Of a stretch of 64,000 bases of DNA, positions 34,966 through 52,290 are shown piece after piece. Numbering within the stretch: position 1 is the first letter of the stretch; each line of letters starts with the position of its first letter. The notes under the pieces were generated by a model. The model did not search any database and was not told the origin of the DNA. It saw nothing but the letters and a program-made list of their open reading frames with translations. Origin of the DNA: Rhodococcoides kroppenstedtii (lineage in GTDB: Bacteria; Actinomycetota; Actinomycetes; Mycobacteriales; Mycobacteriaceae); the NCBI RefSeq assembly GCF_900111805.1, contig NZ_FOJN01000002.1:372001-436000 (forward strand). Direction: 5' to 3'. Made by a program: the position numbers and the translations under genes.

Positions 34966-35774
34966 ACTCTTCGTCGTTCGACCTCTCCGCGTTCGCGGGG
35001 CTGGCCGGCCTGTCGCTGCTGGTGGCCCTGGCAGTCCTCGGACTCACCGCCGTCGTCGGGTTCCGCATCGGGCGGCACAACGTCGTCGACGTCAGTTGGG
35101 GCGCCGGCTTCGTGGTGATCGCGGTGGTGGCCGCGATCGCCGGCGAGGGTGAGCTGTGGCGCCGCGTTCTGCTGGCGATTCTGGTGGGACTGTGGGGAAC
35201 TCGGCTCGCGGTCTCCATGGCGCGGCGCTCCCGCGGCAAGGGCGAAGACCCCCGGTACGAGGACATGCTGGCTCGGGCCGGCGGACACCCGGTGGTCACG
35301 GCGCTGCGCAAGATCTATCTGACGCAGGCGCTCGCCCTGTGGTTCGTCTCGCTCCCCGTGCAGGTCGCCGCGTCCGCCGCCGGCACCGTTGGGGTGCTGA
35401 CCGTCGTGGGTGCGGCGTTGTGGCTGCTCGGGATCACCTTCGAGACCGTCGGTGACCGCCAGATGGACGCGTTCAAGGCCGACCCGGCGAACAAGGGCAG
35501 CATCATGGACCGCGGTCTGTGGCGCTACACGCGCCATCCCAACTACTTCGGCGACGCGTGTGTGTGGTGGGGCGTGTATCTGGTCGCGGCGGGCGGAGCG
35601 GGCTCGCTGGTCGGGCCCGCCGTGGCCACCGTGCTCTCCCCGGTCGCGATGACCTACTTCCTCGTCTTCGCGACCGGGGCCCGACTGCTCGAGCGGCACA
35701 TGGCCGAGCGACCGGGCTACCGCGAGTACCAGCAGCGCACCAGCTACTTCGTGCCGCTCCCGCCGCGCGGATAG
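34962..35774 (+). CDS. DUF1295 (steroid 5-alpha-reductase-like) membrane protein
   Basis: A 270-residue protein with about six membrane helices. The C-terminal half has GLWRYTRHPNYFGDACVWWGVYLVA, the DUF1295/ICMT-type HPNY motif, and ends ERPGYREYQQRTSYFVPLPPRG. Relatives reduce double bonds or methylate, so it may carry out the reduction step of 10-methyl fatty acid formation; this is inference. In M. tuberculosis Rv0446c (same family) lies directly after ufaA1. GTG 34962 overlaps the preceding stop. A 16-bp hairpin follows 15 nt downstream. Confidence 0.85.
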   Translation: MNSSSFDLSAFAGLAGLSLLVALAVLGLTAVVGFRIGRHNVVDVSWGAGFVVIAVVAAIAGEGELWRRVLLAILVGLWGTRLAVSMARRSRGKGEDPRYEDMLARAGGHPVVTALRKIYLTQALALWFVSLPVQVAASAAGTVGVLTVVGAALWLLGITFETVGDRQMDAFKADPANKGSIMDRGLWRYTRHPNYFGDACVWWGVYLVAAGGAGSLVGPAVATVLSPVAMTYFLVFATGARLLERHMAERPGYREYQQRTSYFVPLPPRG

Positions 35775-35789
35775 CAGTCGGCGGTCGAC

Positions 35790-35830
35790 CGTGTGCAGCA
35801 GTCCGTGTGCAACGCGGACTGCTGCACACG
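35790..35830. terminator. Bidirectional terminator-like hairpin between DUF1295 and treY
   Basis: A perfect 16-bp stem, CGTGTGCAGCAGTCCG with CGGACTGCTGCACACG, and a 9-nt loop. It lies 15 nt after DUF1295 and 7 nt before the end of treY. Confidence 0.85.
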
Positions 35831-35837
35831 ATCGGGG

Positions 35838-38189
<2,352 letters not shown>

Positions 38190-38198
38190 GGCCCCGTG

Positions 38199-40550
<2,352 letters not shown>

Positions 40551-40644
40551 GGACCGAACCCTATCCCGCCGGTGACCGAACCCCCCGGTCTGTGACCAGG
40601 GCCGCTGGTGGAGGCTGATCAGGCGCCGAGCCGTGCCGTGCCGA

Positions 40645-41565
40645 TCAGGCGCCGAGCTGCGCCGCCAGGGCAGCGCCGAGGTCGGTCCCGGACCGCCACG
40701 CAGACTCCACCCGCGGCGACCCTTCCGGGCACCACTGGTCACCCGCGAAGCCGACGAGCCGGCCGTCGTGCTCGACGAGGCCGAAGGACGCCTCGTGACT
40801 CGACGACGGCTTTGCGAACGTCCACCGGTGGGCGTGCGTCCACTCCGGCGCCGTGATGCCGGTGAGTCGGCGGACGGCGTCGACGACGGGATCGACGGCC
40901 GAGTCCGGATCGTCCAGATGACGGCGGGCGCGCGCGGCGGTGGTGTGCGCGACCAACACGGGCGCGCCGTCGCCGCGACGGGCGCCGTCGAGCGCGAGGA
41001 ACTCCACGTCCGGGTCGTCCTGGACGAAGGCGGCGTCGGTGAAGGGGAGCGACGACGCGGTGGCCAGGCCGAGCACCACGGTGATCACCGGGTCGTACGC
41101 GACCGCGTACGGTACCGCGGTGAGCCGAGCGGCCTGCGGATCCGGCATGGCGAGCACCACGTCACCCGGCGGGAGGGACTCGACGTCGGTCTGCTCGATC
41201 GAAACGTCACGAAGGAGATCCCGGACCAGCGAGCGCAGTCCTCCCGGCGTGCCCCAGCGCGTCGGCCCGGTCTTGGATTCCGGCTCGGCGCCGGCGCGCA
41301 GGACGGTGAAGGTGTCGGTCCACTCGCGCACGAGGCCGCGGTCGGCCCAGTCGTCGACGATTGCGCCGAACTCGTCGTCCCGCACCGTGAAGTAGCCGGC
41401 GCCGATGTCGACGCGGCGCTCGTGCAGGAGCGGCGACGCCATGCGGCCGCCGGGTGCGCGACCCCGGTCGACGAGCCGCGCCGGGACACCCGCGCGTCGC
41501 AACGCGAGAAGGCAAGCAGCACCGGAGATTCCGGCGCCGACGATGGTGACGGGGGTCTCGCTCAC
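40645..41565 (-). CDS. Renalase-like NAD(P)/FAD-dependent oxidoreductase
   Basis: A 306-residue flavoprotein: N-terminal GxGxxG loop (TIVGAGISGAACLLALRRAG), a second motif with RMASPLLHERRVDIGAGYFTVRD, and C-terminal FGLVEHDGRLVGFAGDQW, which resemble the renalase/bacterial amine-oxidase group. The substrate is unknown. GTG 41565 overlaps the TetR stop (GTGA), so the two are translationally coupled. It lies 94 nt upstream of treX on the same strand without clear coupling to it. Confidence 0.82.
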   Translation of the reverse strand: MSETPVTIVGAGISGAACLLALRRAGVPARLVDRGRAPGGRMASPLLHERRVDIGAGYFTVRDDEFGAIVDDWADRGLVREWTDTFTVLRAGAEPESKTGPTRWGTPGGLRSLVRDLLRDVSIEQTDVESLPPGDVVLAMPDPQAARLTAVPYAVAYDPVITVVLGLATASSLPFTDAAFVQDDPDVEFLALDGARRGDGAPVLVAHTTAARARRHLDDPDSAVDPVVDAVRRLTGITAPEWTHAHRWTFAKPSSSHEASFGLVEHDGRLVGFAGDQWCPEGSPRVESAWRSGTDLGAALAAQLGA

Positions 41566-42152
41566 CGCTCCAGCGTACGGACGCGATGGCGAATGCCGTC
41601 GACGAACAGCGTCAGCCCGAGGGCGAATCCGGCCGCGGCGTCGGTCCCCAGCGCGACCGGTCCCTCGTCGTCGGGCAGGGCTCCGAGGGAATCGAGTTGC
41701 ATCCGGGACTGCTCGTCCGTGGTCGCGCCCAGGACGAAGTGCAACACCGCGAGCGCGGCGGGGTCGGCCTCGTCCTCGGCCAACCCGGCGGCGCGCACCG
41801 GCTCTGCGAGACGCTCGCGGATCGGCACGCTCACCTGCCGGGCGGCGAGGCTGGCCGCGACCACTTCCGCGCCGTCCCGGTGGGACAGGAGCGCGTCGCG
41901 AAGAGCGCCGGCGACGGCGAGCAGGCGTGCATCCCACTCGTCCTCGGCCGGGAGGTCGGTCGTGGCGACGCGCAGCAGGATTCGGTCGGCGACAGCGCCG
42001 AGCAGCGCCTGCTTGTTGGCGACGTGCCAGTAGAGCGCGCCGGGGGCGACACCGAGGGAGGTCGCGAGCCGACGCATCGACAGATCGGCGAGGCCGTACC
42101 CGTCGAGCAGCGCGACCGCGGCGTCCACCACGTCGGTGCGAGTCAGCTGCAC
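41562..42152 (-). CDS. TetR-family transcriptional regulator
   Basis: A 196-residue regulator. The N-terminal helix-turn-helix has RTDVVDAAVALLDGYGLADL and SMRRLATSLGVAPGALYWHVANKQALL, a TetR fold with the typical LYWHV/HxxNK segment; the C-terminal part is of the TetR_C (tetracycline-repressor-type) kind. GTG 42152 follows GGAAGGA. Its own promoter may use TAGGGT on the minus strand (42209-42214). It overlaps the flavoprotein gene and probably represses the unit. Confidence 0.88.
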   Translation of the reverse strand: MQLTRTDVVDAAVALLDGYGLADLSMRRLATSLGVAPGALYWHVANKQALLGAVADRILLRVATTDLPAEDEWDARLLAVAGALRDALLSHRDGAEVVAASLAARQVSVPIRERLAEPVRAAGLAEDEADPAALAVLHFVLGATTDEQSRMQLDSLGALPDDEGPVALGTDAAAGFALGLTLFVDGIRHRVRTLER

Positions 42153-42208
42153 GCGATCGTCCGTCCTTCCCGGCCTCGTCGACGCCGGATGGTCGTCGAA
42201 CTGCCGCC

Positions 42209-42255
42209 ACCCTAGCGAGCACGGCCGCCGAGCGGGTGGGCCGACGAACTAGGGT
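42209..42255. promoter_or_regulatory. Divergent promoters of the TetR gene and the DUF2567 gene
   Basis: TAGGGT on the minus strand (42209-42214) serves the TetR gene. TAGGGT on the plus strand (42250-42255) lies 7 nt before the DUF2567 GTG (leaderless). CCACCC (42207-42212) and GGGTGG (42234-42239) form an inverted repeat that could be a TetR site, though weakly. Confidence 0.4.
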
Positions 42256-42262
42256 CGTCGTC

Positions 42263-42871
42263 GTGGTCGAAACCGGCGTTCGCACGTCCGTCCCCGGGTG
42301 GACACAGTGGACACACTCCACACAGTGGGCACGGTGGACCGTCGTCGCTGCCGTGGTCGGCGCCCTCCTCGGTGTCGGATGGGCGCTGCTCGTCCCGCCT
42401 CGGCACGTCGGCGTCCTCGGCGACGGACGGGCCGCCGTGCTCACCGGTGAGAGCCTGCATCGGTTCGACGCGGTGGCTCTGTTCGCCCTGGTGACGGCGG
42501 CAGCGGGGGTGGTCGGTGCCGCGGCGATGTGGCGGGCGGGGCAGGGAACTCCGCGTCGTGCACTGGGCATCGTGGCGAGCGCCGCGGTCGGATCGGTGAG
42601 CGCCGCCGGTGTGGGTCTCGGACTCGCCGCGTGGCGCTATCCCGACGCCGCCGGCGCCGCCGCCGGCACCGTGGTGGCCCTCGCGCCGGATCTGGCCACC
42701 CCGATGGCCGTGCTGCCCGGGCCCCTGGCCGCGGCGGTGACGCTGGTGGTCCTCGTCGCGTTCGCGCCCGACGACACCGACGACGACACCGACACCGCCG
42801 GCGCCGGCGGTCCCGAGGGCGACGACGACGGCCCCGGGAAGGACGACGGCCCCGTCAGCCCGGCGGCTTGA
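42263..42871 (+). CDS. DUF2567-family membrane protein
   Basis: A 202-residue protein with about four membrane segments: WTVVAAVVGALLGVGWALLV, AVALFALVTAAAGVVGAAAM, a third around GIVASAAVGSVSAAGVGLGL and a fourth around LPGPLAAAVTLVVLVAFA. The C-terminal tail is acidic (DDTDDDTD). It corresponds in position and family to M. tuberculosis Rv1591, near nadABC. GTG 42263 follows a TAGGGT box. The 3' end overlaps the convergent nrtR gene by 17 nt. The function is unknown. Confidence 0.75.
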   Translation: MVETGVRTSVPGWTQWTHSTQWARWTVVAAVVGALLGVGWALLVPPRHVGVLGDGRAAVLTGESLHRFDAVALFALVTAAAGVVGAAAMWRAGQGTPRRALGIVASAAVGSVSAAGVGLGLAAWRYPDAAGAAAGTVVALAPDLATPMAVLPGPLAAAVTLVVLVAFAPDDTDDDTDTAGAGGPEGDDDGPGKDDGPVSPAA

Positions 42872-43553
42872 GCGCGGCGAACTCGTCGGTCACGCGCAGC
42901 CGCGCGTCGGCGAAGCGGTAGAGCGTGGCGGGCCGGCCGCCGGCGGGGCCCGGGGGAGCGGTGCGGCCGGTGGAGGCGATGACGCCGCGGCGGGTCAGGA
43001 CGCGCTGCAGGTTGGTGGTGTCCACCTGGTATCCCAGTGCGGCGCAGTAGATGTCGCGCAGCGTCGAGAGGGTGAACTCGTCGGGGGCCAGCGCGAACGC
43101 GATGTTGGTGTAGGAGAGTTTGGCCGCCAGTCGGGTACGGGCGTGGCTCACCATGGTGCCGTGGTCGAACGCCGTCCGCGGCAGGGCGGACACCGGATGC
43201 CACCGGGTGTCGACGGGCAGGACCGGATCGGCGACGAGGGGGACCAGCCCGAGGAACGTCGAGGCGATGGTGCGTAGTCCGGGCACACGTCCGGGTTCGG
43301 CGAACACCGACAGTTGCTCCAGGTGGCGGACCTCCCGGACGTCGACCTTCTCGGCGAGTTGGCGGCGCGCGGAGTCGGGGAGGTTCTCGTCGTCGCCCAG
43401 TGTGCCGCCGGGGAGAGCCCAGGCACCGCGGTCGGGCGCGAGGGCGCGTTGCCACAGCAGGACGCACAGTTCCGCGGGTGCGTCGGGGGCCGGGGGTGAC
43501 ACACGGAACACCACGGAGAGGACCTCGTGACGGGCGGTGCTACCATGTGACAT
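42855..43553 (-). CDS. nrtR: NrtR-type Nudix-domain transcriptional repressor of NAD synthesis
   Basis: A 232-residue protein: a Nudix-like domain (about 1-150) with a degraded Nudix box ([25 protein letters not shown], lacking the REUxEExGU catalytic Glu pattern) and a C-terminal winged helix with [27 protein letters not shown]. This is the architecture of NrtR, which senses ADP-ribose or NAD products and represses nad genes. In M. tuberculosis Rv1593c lies divergently beside nadABC, as here. ATG 43553 was chosen: a TAGGGT -10 and a perfect operator lie exactly before it. Confidence 0.88.
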   Translation of the reverse strand: MSHGSTARHEVLSVVFRVSPPAPDAPAELCVLLWQRALAPDRGAWALPGGTLGDDENLPDSARRQLAEKVDVREVRHLEQLSVFAEPGRVPGLRTIASTFLGLVPLVADPVLPVDTRWHPVSALPRTAFDHGTMVSHARTRLAAKLSYTNIAFALAPDEFTLSTLRDIYCAALGYQVDTTNLQRVLTRRGVIASTGRTAPPGPAGGRPATLYRFADARLRVTDEFAALKPPG

Positions 43554-43576
43554 GTTTTCGACCCTAAGTCGAAAAC
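43554..43576. promoter_or_regulatory. NrtR operator overlapping the nrtR leaderless promoter
   Basis: A perfect inverted repeat, GTTTTCGAC-N5-GTCGAAAAC, fills the 23 nt immediately before the nrtR ATG. It covers the minus-strand -10 TAGGGT (plus-strand ACCCTA, 43561-43566), which stands 7 nt before ATG, so nrtR would be autoregulated. The plus-strand nad promoter is likely just upstream or within it (TACCAT at 43541-43546 is a possible -10 box). Confidence 0.82.
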
Positions 43577-43647
43577 CCGGCCGGGTCCACTCGAGTGGGT
43601 CCGCACCCGATGCGACCCCCGCGTCGGACGCACGCGAGGAGACACCC

Positions 43648-44694
43648 ATGTCGATCACCACGCCGTCGACCACCGCCGACCGGCTGTTCACGGAGATCCA
43701 CGACGGACCCACCGGCTGGACGGGCGTCGACGCCGGACCCGAGTGGGCCGAGGAGATCCGGCGCCTGGCCGCGGAGAAGAACGCGACCATCCTCGCGCAC
43801 AACTACCAGCTGCCGGCCATCCAGGACATCGCCCACCACGTGGGGGACTCCCTGGCGCTCTCGCGCATCGCCGCCGAGGCGCAGGAGGAGACCATCGTCT
43901 TCTGCGGCGTCCACTTCATGGCAGAGACGGCGAAGATCCTGTCGCCGAGCAAGACGGTGCTGATCCCGGACGCGCGGGCCGGGTGCTCGCTCGCCGATTC
44001 CATCGACGCCGCCCAGCTGCGCGAGTGGAAGGCCGAACATCCCGACGCCGTCGTGGTGTCGTACGTCAACACCACCGCCGAGGTGAAGGGACTCACCGAC
44101 ATCTGCTGCACCTCGTCCAACGCCGTCGAGGTCGTGCAGTCCATCGATCCGGACCGCGAGGTGCTGTTTCTGCCCGATCAGTTCCTCGGCGCGCACGTCC
44201 GTCGGCAGACCGGTCGCACGAACATGCACATCTGGGCCGGCGAGTGCCACGTCCACGCGGGCATCAACGGCGACGAGCTGACCGCGCGGGCCAAGGCGCA
44301 TCCGGACGCCGAGCTCTACGTCCACCCCGAGTGCGGCTGCGCCACGTCAGCGCTGTACCTCGCGGGCGAGGGGTTCGTGCCCGAGGACAAGGTCAAGATC
44401 CTCTCCACCGGCGGCATGCTCGACGCGGCTCGGGAGACCGGTGCCCGGCAGGTGCTGGTGGCCACCGAGATCGGCATGCTGCACCAATTGCGCCGCGCCG
44501 CACCGGAGGTCGACTTCCGCGCGGTCAACGAACGCGCGTCCTGCCCCTACATGAAGATGATCACCCCGGCGGCGTTGCTGCGGTGCCTCACCGAGGGTGC
44601 CGACGAGGTCCACGTCGACGCCGACGTCGCCGCGCGGGCCCGCACGTCCGTCGAGCGCATGATCGCGATCGGATCGCCGGGCGGCGGCGAGTGA
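43648..44694 (+). CDS. nadA: Quinolinate synthase NadA
   Basis: A 348-residue enzyme forming quinolinate from iminoaspartate and dihydroxyacetone phosphate. It has [20 protein letters not shown] and the three-domain pseudosymmetry of NadA. Probable [4Fe-4S] ligands are C113, C229 (in PECGC) and C299, matching the spacing of the known sites. ATG 43648 follows GAGGAGA. It is the first gene of nadABC, each overlapping the next by 4 nt. The operator of NrtR lies 70 nt upstream. Confidence 0.96.
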   Translation: MSITTPSTTADRLFTEIHDGPTGWTGVDAGPEWAEEIRRLAAEKNATILAHNYQLPAIQDIAHHVGDSLALSRIAAEAQEETIVFCGVHFMAETAKILSPSKTVLIPDARAGCSLADSIDAAQLREWKAEHPDAVVVSYVNTTAEVKGLTDICCTSSNAVEVVQSIDPDREVLFLPDQFLGAHVRRQTGRTNMHIWAGECHVHAGINGDELTARAKAHPDAELYVHPECGCATSALYLAGEGFVPEDKVKILSTGGMLDAARETGARQVLVATEIGMLHQLRRAAPEVDFRAVNERASCPYMKMITPAALLRCLTEGADEVHVDADVAARARTSVERMIAIGSPGGGE

Positions 44695-46277
44695 CCCTGA
44701 CGGGTGGTTGGGACGCCGCCGCCGACCTCGTGGTCGTCGGCGCCGGCGTCGCCGGGCTGACGGCGGCGACGGAAGCGGTCCGGCTCGGGCTGCGCGTCCT
44801 GGTCGTCGCCAAGGACGCGGGGGACACCTCGACGCGCTACGCCCAGGGCGGCATGGCGACCTCGACGGTCGACGACGTCGCCGCACACGCCGAGGACACC
44901 ATCGCGGCCGGTGCGGGGCTCTGCGATCCGGCGGCCGTGCGGTCCGTCGTCGGCGACGGCACGGCGGCGTTCGCGGCCCTCACCGCCCTCGGTGCGCGCT
45001 TCGACACGACCGCGGACGGGCGCGTCGCGCGCACACGCGAAGGCGGGCATCGCACGGCCCGCATCGTTCACGCCGGCGGCGACGCGACCGGCGCGGAGAT
45101 CCAACGCGCCCTCACGGCCGCGGGTCCGACCGCGCTCATCGACTCGGTGGTGCGGTCGGTGATCACCGGGCCGCACGGCGCCGCGGGCGTCGTCGTCGCG
45201 ACGGCCGCCCCCTCCGGCGCGCTCGAGTCCGTCGGCGTGATCCACGCGCCCGCGGTCCTGCTCGCGACCGGCGGCAGCGGCATGCTCTTCGCCACCGGGA
45301 CCAACCCGACGGGTGCGACCGGCGACGGCATCGCGCTCGCGTTGGCGGCCGGCGCGGAGATCGCCGACGTCGAATTCGTCCAGTTCCATCCGACCGTGTT
45401 CTTCGCCCCCGGTGGGCACGGCCGGCTCCCGCTGATCAGCGAGGCGCTGCGCGGGGAGGGTGCGAGGCTCGTCGACCTCGACGGTCGCCCCGTTGTCGGC
45501 GACGCCCACCCGCTCGGCGACCTCGCTCCCCGCGACGTGGTCTCGCGCGCCGTCGCGGCGCGACTCGCCGAGTCGGGCGCCTCGCACGTCCTGCTCGACG
45601 CTCGGGGCGTGCCCGACGTCGCCCACCGGTTCCCGACGGTCACCCGTTCGTGTCGCGAGCGGGGCGTCGACCCGGTGACGACGCCGATCCCCGTGGCCCC
45701 GGCGGCGCACTACGCCTGCGGTGGCATCGTCACCGACCTCGTCGGACGCACCCGCGTCCCGGGCCTCTTCGCCGCGGGCGAGGTCGCGCGGACGGGGCTG
45801 CACGGTGCGAACCGATTGGCGTCGAACTCGTTGCTCGAGGGTGTCGTCCTCGGCCGGCGGGTGGCTGCGGCCGCACGCGATCGCGTCGGCACCGACACTC
45901 CCGGCGATCCGGTGGTGCCCCGCGCCGCCCGACGGCTGGATCGCGCGGTCCTGCAGGCCGCGGCGTCGGCCGGCATCGGCGTGGTGCGCGACGCCGACGG
46001 TGTGGGAGCCGCCCGGCAGGTCGCCGCGCGTGCCGTGGACGGACCGCTGACCACGGTGCACGACGTCGAGGACGCAGCGCTGACCACGCTCCTGGACGCG
46101 ACGGCGACGGCCGCGGCGCTGCGGACGGAGACCCGCGGCGCCCACACCCGACGCGACCATCCGATCACCGACCCGGCGCAGTGCCGCAGCCTCGTGCTGA
46201 GCCGGGACGGCGACGGAGCCCTCACCGTCCGCCGCGGCGACCTCGCCCGCCGCCTCGTCCCCGCAGGAGTGTCATGA
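44691..46277 (+). CDS. nadB: L-aspartate oxidase NadB
   Basis: A 528-residue FAD enzyme that oxidises aspartate to iminoaspartate. It has the FAD loop [12 protein letters not shown] near residue 14, the [10 protein letters not shown] segment, the [11 protein letters not shown] motif and the RxDHP-like RRDHPITD close to the C-terminus. GTG 44691 overlaps the nadA stop, and its own TGA overlaps the nadC ATG. Confidence 0.95.
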   Translation: MTLTGGWDAAADLVVVGAGVAGLTAATEAVRLGLRVLVVAKDAGDTSTRYAQGGMATSTVDDVAAHAEDTIAAGAGLCDPAAVRSVVGDGTAAFAALTALGARFDTTADGRVARTREGGHRTARIVHAGGDATGAEIQRALTAAGPTALIDSVVRSVITGPHGAAGVVVATAAPSGALESVGVIHAPAVLLATGGSGMLFATGTNPTGATGDGIALALAAGAEIADVEFVQFHPTVFFAPGGHGRLPLISEALRGEGARLVDLDGRPVVGDAHPLGDLAPRDVVSRAVAARLAESGASHVLLDARGVPDVAHRFPTVTRSCRERGVDPVTTPIPVAPAAHYACGGIVTDLVGRTRVPGLFAAGEVARTGLHGANRLASNSLLEGVVLGRRVAAAARDRVGTDTPGDPVVPRAARRLDRAVLQAAASAGIGVVRDADGVGAARQVAARAVDGPLTTVHDVEDAALTTLLDATATAAALRTETRGAHTRRDHPITDPAQCRSLVLSRDGDGALTVRRGDLARRLVPAGVS

Positions 46278-47131
46278 CCGCCCTCGTTCCCGTCGATCGC
46301 GACGAGATTCTCGACGTCGTCCGGCGTGCGCTCGCCGAGGATCTGCGGTACGGGCCCGACGTCACCACCCTCGCCACCGTCGCCGAGGACGCGCGCACCC
46401 GCGCGGCGGTCGTGTCTCGCGCGCAGGGCACGGTGGCGGGCGTCGACGTGGCGCTCGCGGTGCTGGACGAGGTGGTGGGCGAGTACCGAATCCTGCAGCG
46501 GCTGACCGACGGCGACGCAGTGGCGCCCGGCGACGTGGTCCTCGAGGTCGAGGCACTCACCCGCCCCGTCCTCACGGCGGAGCGGACGATGCTGAACCTG
46601 CTGTGTCATCTGTCCGGCATCGCCACGGCGACGGCGGCGTGGGTGGACGCGGTCGCCGGAACCCGCTGCGTGGTGCGGGACAGCCGCAAGACGCTGCCGG
46701 GGTTGCGCCTGCTGCAGAAGTACGCTGTGCGCGCGGGCGGGGGAGAGAACCACCGCCTCGGTCTCGGGGACGCGGCGCTGATCAAGGACAATCACGTGGT
46801 CGCCGCCGGATCCGTGGTCGCCGCGCTCCGCGCCGTCCGCGCGGTCGCGCCCGACCTGCCCTGCGAAGTCGAGGTGGACACCCTCGAACAACTCGACGAG
46901 GTGCTCGCCGAGGGCGCCGACCTGGTGCTGCTGGACAACTTCCCGCTGTGGCAGACCCAGACGGCCGTGCAACGACGCGATCGGATCAACCCGGCGACCC
47001 GCCTCGAATCGTCGGGCGGGCTCTCCCTCGAGCAGGCGGCCGACTACGCCGCGACCGGTGTCGACTACCTCGCCGTGGGGGCACTGACCCACTCGGTGAC
47101 CGTGCTCGATCTGGGGCTCGACTTTCGCTGA
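46274..47131 (+). CDS. nadC: Quinolinate phosphoribosyltransferase NadC
   Basis: A 285-residue type II PRTase: SRKTLPGLRLLQKYAVRAGGGENHRLGL, LIKDNH, EVEVDTLEQLDEVLA, LLDNFP and ESSGGLSLEQAADYAATGVDYLAVGALTHS. It converts quinolinate and PRPP to nicotinate mononucleotide, the last step of de novo NAD synthesis before the common path. ATG 46274. Confidence 0.96.
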   Translation: MTALVPVDRDEILDVVRRALAEDLRYGPDVTTLATVAEDARTRAAVVSRAQGTVAGVDVALAVLDEVVGEYRILQRLTDGDAVAPGDVVLEVEALTRPVLTAERTMLNLLCHLSGIATATAAWVDAVAGTRCVVRDSRKTLPGLRLLQKYAVRAGGGENHRLGLGDAALIKDNHVVAAGSVVAALRAVRAVAPDLPCEVEVDTLEQLDEVLAEGADLVLLDNFPLWQTQTAVQRRDRINPATRLESSGGLSLEQAADYAATGVDYLAVGALTHSVTVLDLGLDFR

Positions 47132-47183
47132 GTCCGACGCGGGCGGCGTTTGCCCACCCGGTCCGAGCGGGAACAGGGCAGAC

Positions 47184-47654
47184 ATGGCAACAGTGCAGAA
47201 GGTCGACAGAGGTGCCCGGACGGTCGCGCGGAAGGTGACGGTGGACGCTCCCGTGGACGAGCTGTTCGCGCAGGTGGCCGATCCGCACCGACACGGTGAA
47301 CTCGACGGCTCCGGGACCGTGCAGGACAAGGTCACCGGTCCGACGGCGGTGTCGACCGGCGACAAGTTCTCCGTGGCCATGAAGCAGTACGGAGTGCCCT
47401 ACAAGATCACGAGCCGGGTGACCGAGGTGGTCGCCACCGGTGATCACCGCGTCGTGGAATGGCAGCACCCGATGGGCCATCGGTGGCGCTGGGAATTGGC
47501 CTCGACCGGTCCCGAGACCACCGAGGTCACCGAGAGCTTTCGCTACGACACCGCCAAGGCACCGAAGGTGCTCGAACTGCTGAAGATGCCGGCGCAGAAC
47601 GCGAAGGGAATCGAGCGCACGCTCGAGAAGCTCGCCGCGCGCTACCGCGGCTAG
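47184..47654 (+). CDS. SRPBCC-family (polyketide cyclase/START-like) protein
   Basis: A 156-residue protein with the N-terminal beta strand [27 protein letters not shown], the usual opening of SRPBCC small-molecule binding domains, and a C-terminal long helix. No membrane segments. The ligand is unknown. It lies between nadC and hisD and ends 95 nt before hisD; it has its own ATG with a weak purine-rich site. Confidence 0.75.
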   Translation: MATVQKVDRGARTVARKVTVDAPVDELFAQVADPHRHGELDGSGTVQDKVTGPTAVSTGDKFSVAMKQYGVPYKITSRVTEVVATGDHRVVEWQHPMGHRWRWELASTGPETTEVTESFRYDTAKAPKVLELLKMPAQNAKGIERTLEKLAARYRG

Positions 47655-47698
47655 GACCGCGTCGGCACTCCGGTCGGGTGACGGCGTCGGCGATGCGC

Positions 47699-47704
47699 GA
47701 TAAT
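47699..47704 (+). promoter_or_regulatory. Candidate -10 box of the his operon
   Basis: GATAAT lies 45 nt before the hisD ATG; the -35 element is not clear. Confidence 0.4.
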
Positions 47705-47749
47705 CGACGGGCAAATCCCTCGTCGAGCCGTCCCCCGAAAGGACCTCAC

Positions 47750-50890
<3,141 letters not shown>

Positions 50891-50894
<4 letters not shown>

Positions 50895-51532
50895 CCTCGT
50901 CCCCGTCGGTCGCCCTGCTCGACTACGGCTCGGGCAACCTGCACTCGGCGCAGCGGGCCCTCGCGCGCGTGGGTGCCGACGTCACCGTCACCGACGACCA
51001 TCGGGTGGCCCTTGCGGCGGACGGTCTGGTGGTGCCCGGGGTGGGAGCGTTCGCCGCGTGCATGGACGGACTGCTCTCCGTGCGCGGTGACGAGCTGATC
51101 GACAAGCGGCTCGCCGGCGGCCGACCGGTGCTCGGCATCTGTGTCGGCATGCAGATTCTGTTCGATCGCGGCGTGGAGTTCGACGAGCCGGTCACGGGCT
51201 GCGGCCAGTGGCCGGGCACGGTCGAGCGGCTGCAGGCCGAGGTGCTGCCGCACATGGGGTGGAACACCGTGCGGCCCGGGGAGGGCAGCGTTCTGTTCGC
51301 CGGCATGGACCCGGACACCCGTTTCTATTTCGTGCACACCTACGGCGTGCAGACGTGGGAGATGCTGCCCAGCGACAGCCTCGCCGCTCCGGTCCTCACG
51401 TGGGCCGATCACGGCGGCGACTTCCTCGCCGCGGTGGAGAACGGCCCGTTGTCCGCAACCCAGTTCCACCCGGAGAAGTCCGGTGACGCGGGCGCCACCC
51501 TGCTCGAGAACTGGGTGCGTACCCTCGCGTAA
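50891..51532 (+). CDS. hisH: Imidazole glycerol phosphate synthase glutaminase subunit HisH
   Basis: A 213-residue class I glutamine amidotransferase: [10 protein letters not shown], the nucleophile in LGICVGMQ and the His-Glu pair in TQFHPEKSG. It supplies ammonia to HisF, encoded 1.6 kb downstream. GTG start overlaps the hisB stop. Confidence 0.95.
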
Positions 51533-51543
51533 TCTTTCCGCAC

Positions 51544-52290
51544 GTGAGCCTGGTACTTCTTCCCGCCGTCGATGTCGCCGACGGACAAGCCGTTCGTCTC
51601 GTCCAGGGGGAGGCCGGCAGCGAAACCGCGTACGGCTCACCCCGTGACGCCGCACTCGCGTGGCAGAACGACGGTGCGGACTGGGTCCATCTGGTCGACC
51701 TCGACGCCGCCTTCGGGCGAGGCTCGAACCGGGAGCTGCTCGCCGAGGTGGTGGGGGAGCTCGACGTGAAGGTGGAGCTGTCGGGCGGGATTCGTGACGA
51801 CGAGTCGCTGCGCGCGGCACTCGCCACCGGCTGCGCCCGGGTCAACCTCGGTACCGCCGCCCTGGAGGATCCCGAGTGGTGCCGTCGGGCGATCGGCGAG
51901 TACGGCGACCGCGTCGCCGTCGGGCTCGACGTCCGCATCGTCGACGGGGAACACCGGCTGCGCGGACGCGGCTGGGTCAGCGACGGTGGGGATCTTTGGG
52001 AGGTGCTCGAGCGCCTCGATCGCGACGGCTGCTCGCGCTACGTCGTCACCGACGTGACCCGCGACGGCACGCTCACCGGCCCCAATCTCGAGCTGCTCGA
52101 GCAGGTCTGCGCCGCCACCGACGCGCCCGTCATCGCGTCCGGCGGAGTGTCCACCATCGACGACCTGCGCGCCATCGCGACCCTGACGGACCGCGGCGTC
52201 GAGGGGTCGATCGTCGGCAAGGCGCTCTACGCCGGGAAGTTCACGCTGCCCGACGCGCTCGCCGCGGTGTCCGGGGGCGCGTCCGCGTGA
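51544..52290 (+). CDS. priA: Bifunctional phosphoribosyl isomerase PriA (HisA/TrpF)
   Basis: A 248-residue (beta-alpha)8 isomerase; [23 protein letters not shown] and the second half-barrel phosphate-binding [11 protein letters not shown]. In actinobacteria this enzyme serves both histidine and tryptophan synthesis; no separate trpF lies in this window's trp cluster, in agreement. GTG 51544 lies 11 nt after hisH and overlaps nothing; the stop overlaps the next gene. Confidence 0.94.
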   Translation: MSLVLLPAVDVADGQAVRLVQGEAGSETAYGSPRDAALAWQNDGADWVHLVDLDAAFGRGSNRELLAEVVGELDVKVELSGGIRDDESLRAALATGCARVNLGTAALEDPEWCRRAIGEYGDRVAVGLDVRIVDGEHRLRGRGWVSDGGDLWEVLERLDRDGCSRYVVTDVTRDGTLTGPNLELLEQVCAATDAPVIASGGVSTIDDLRAIATLTDRGVEGSIVGKALYAGKFTLPDALAAVSGGASA

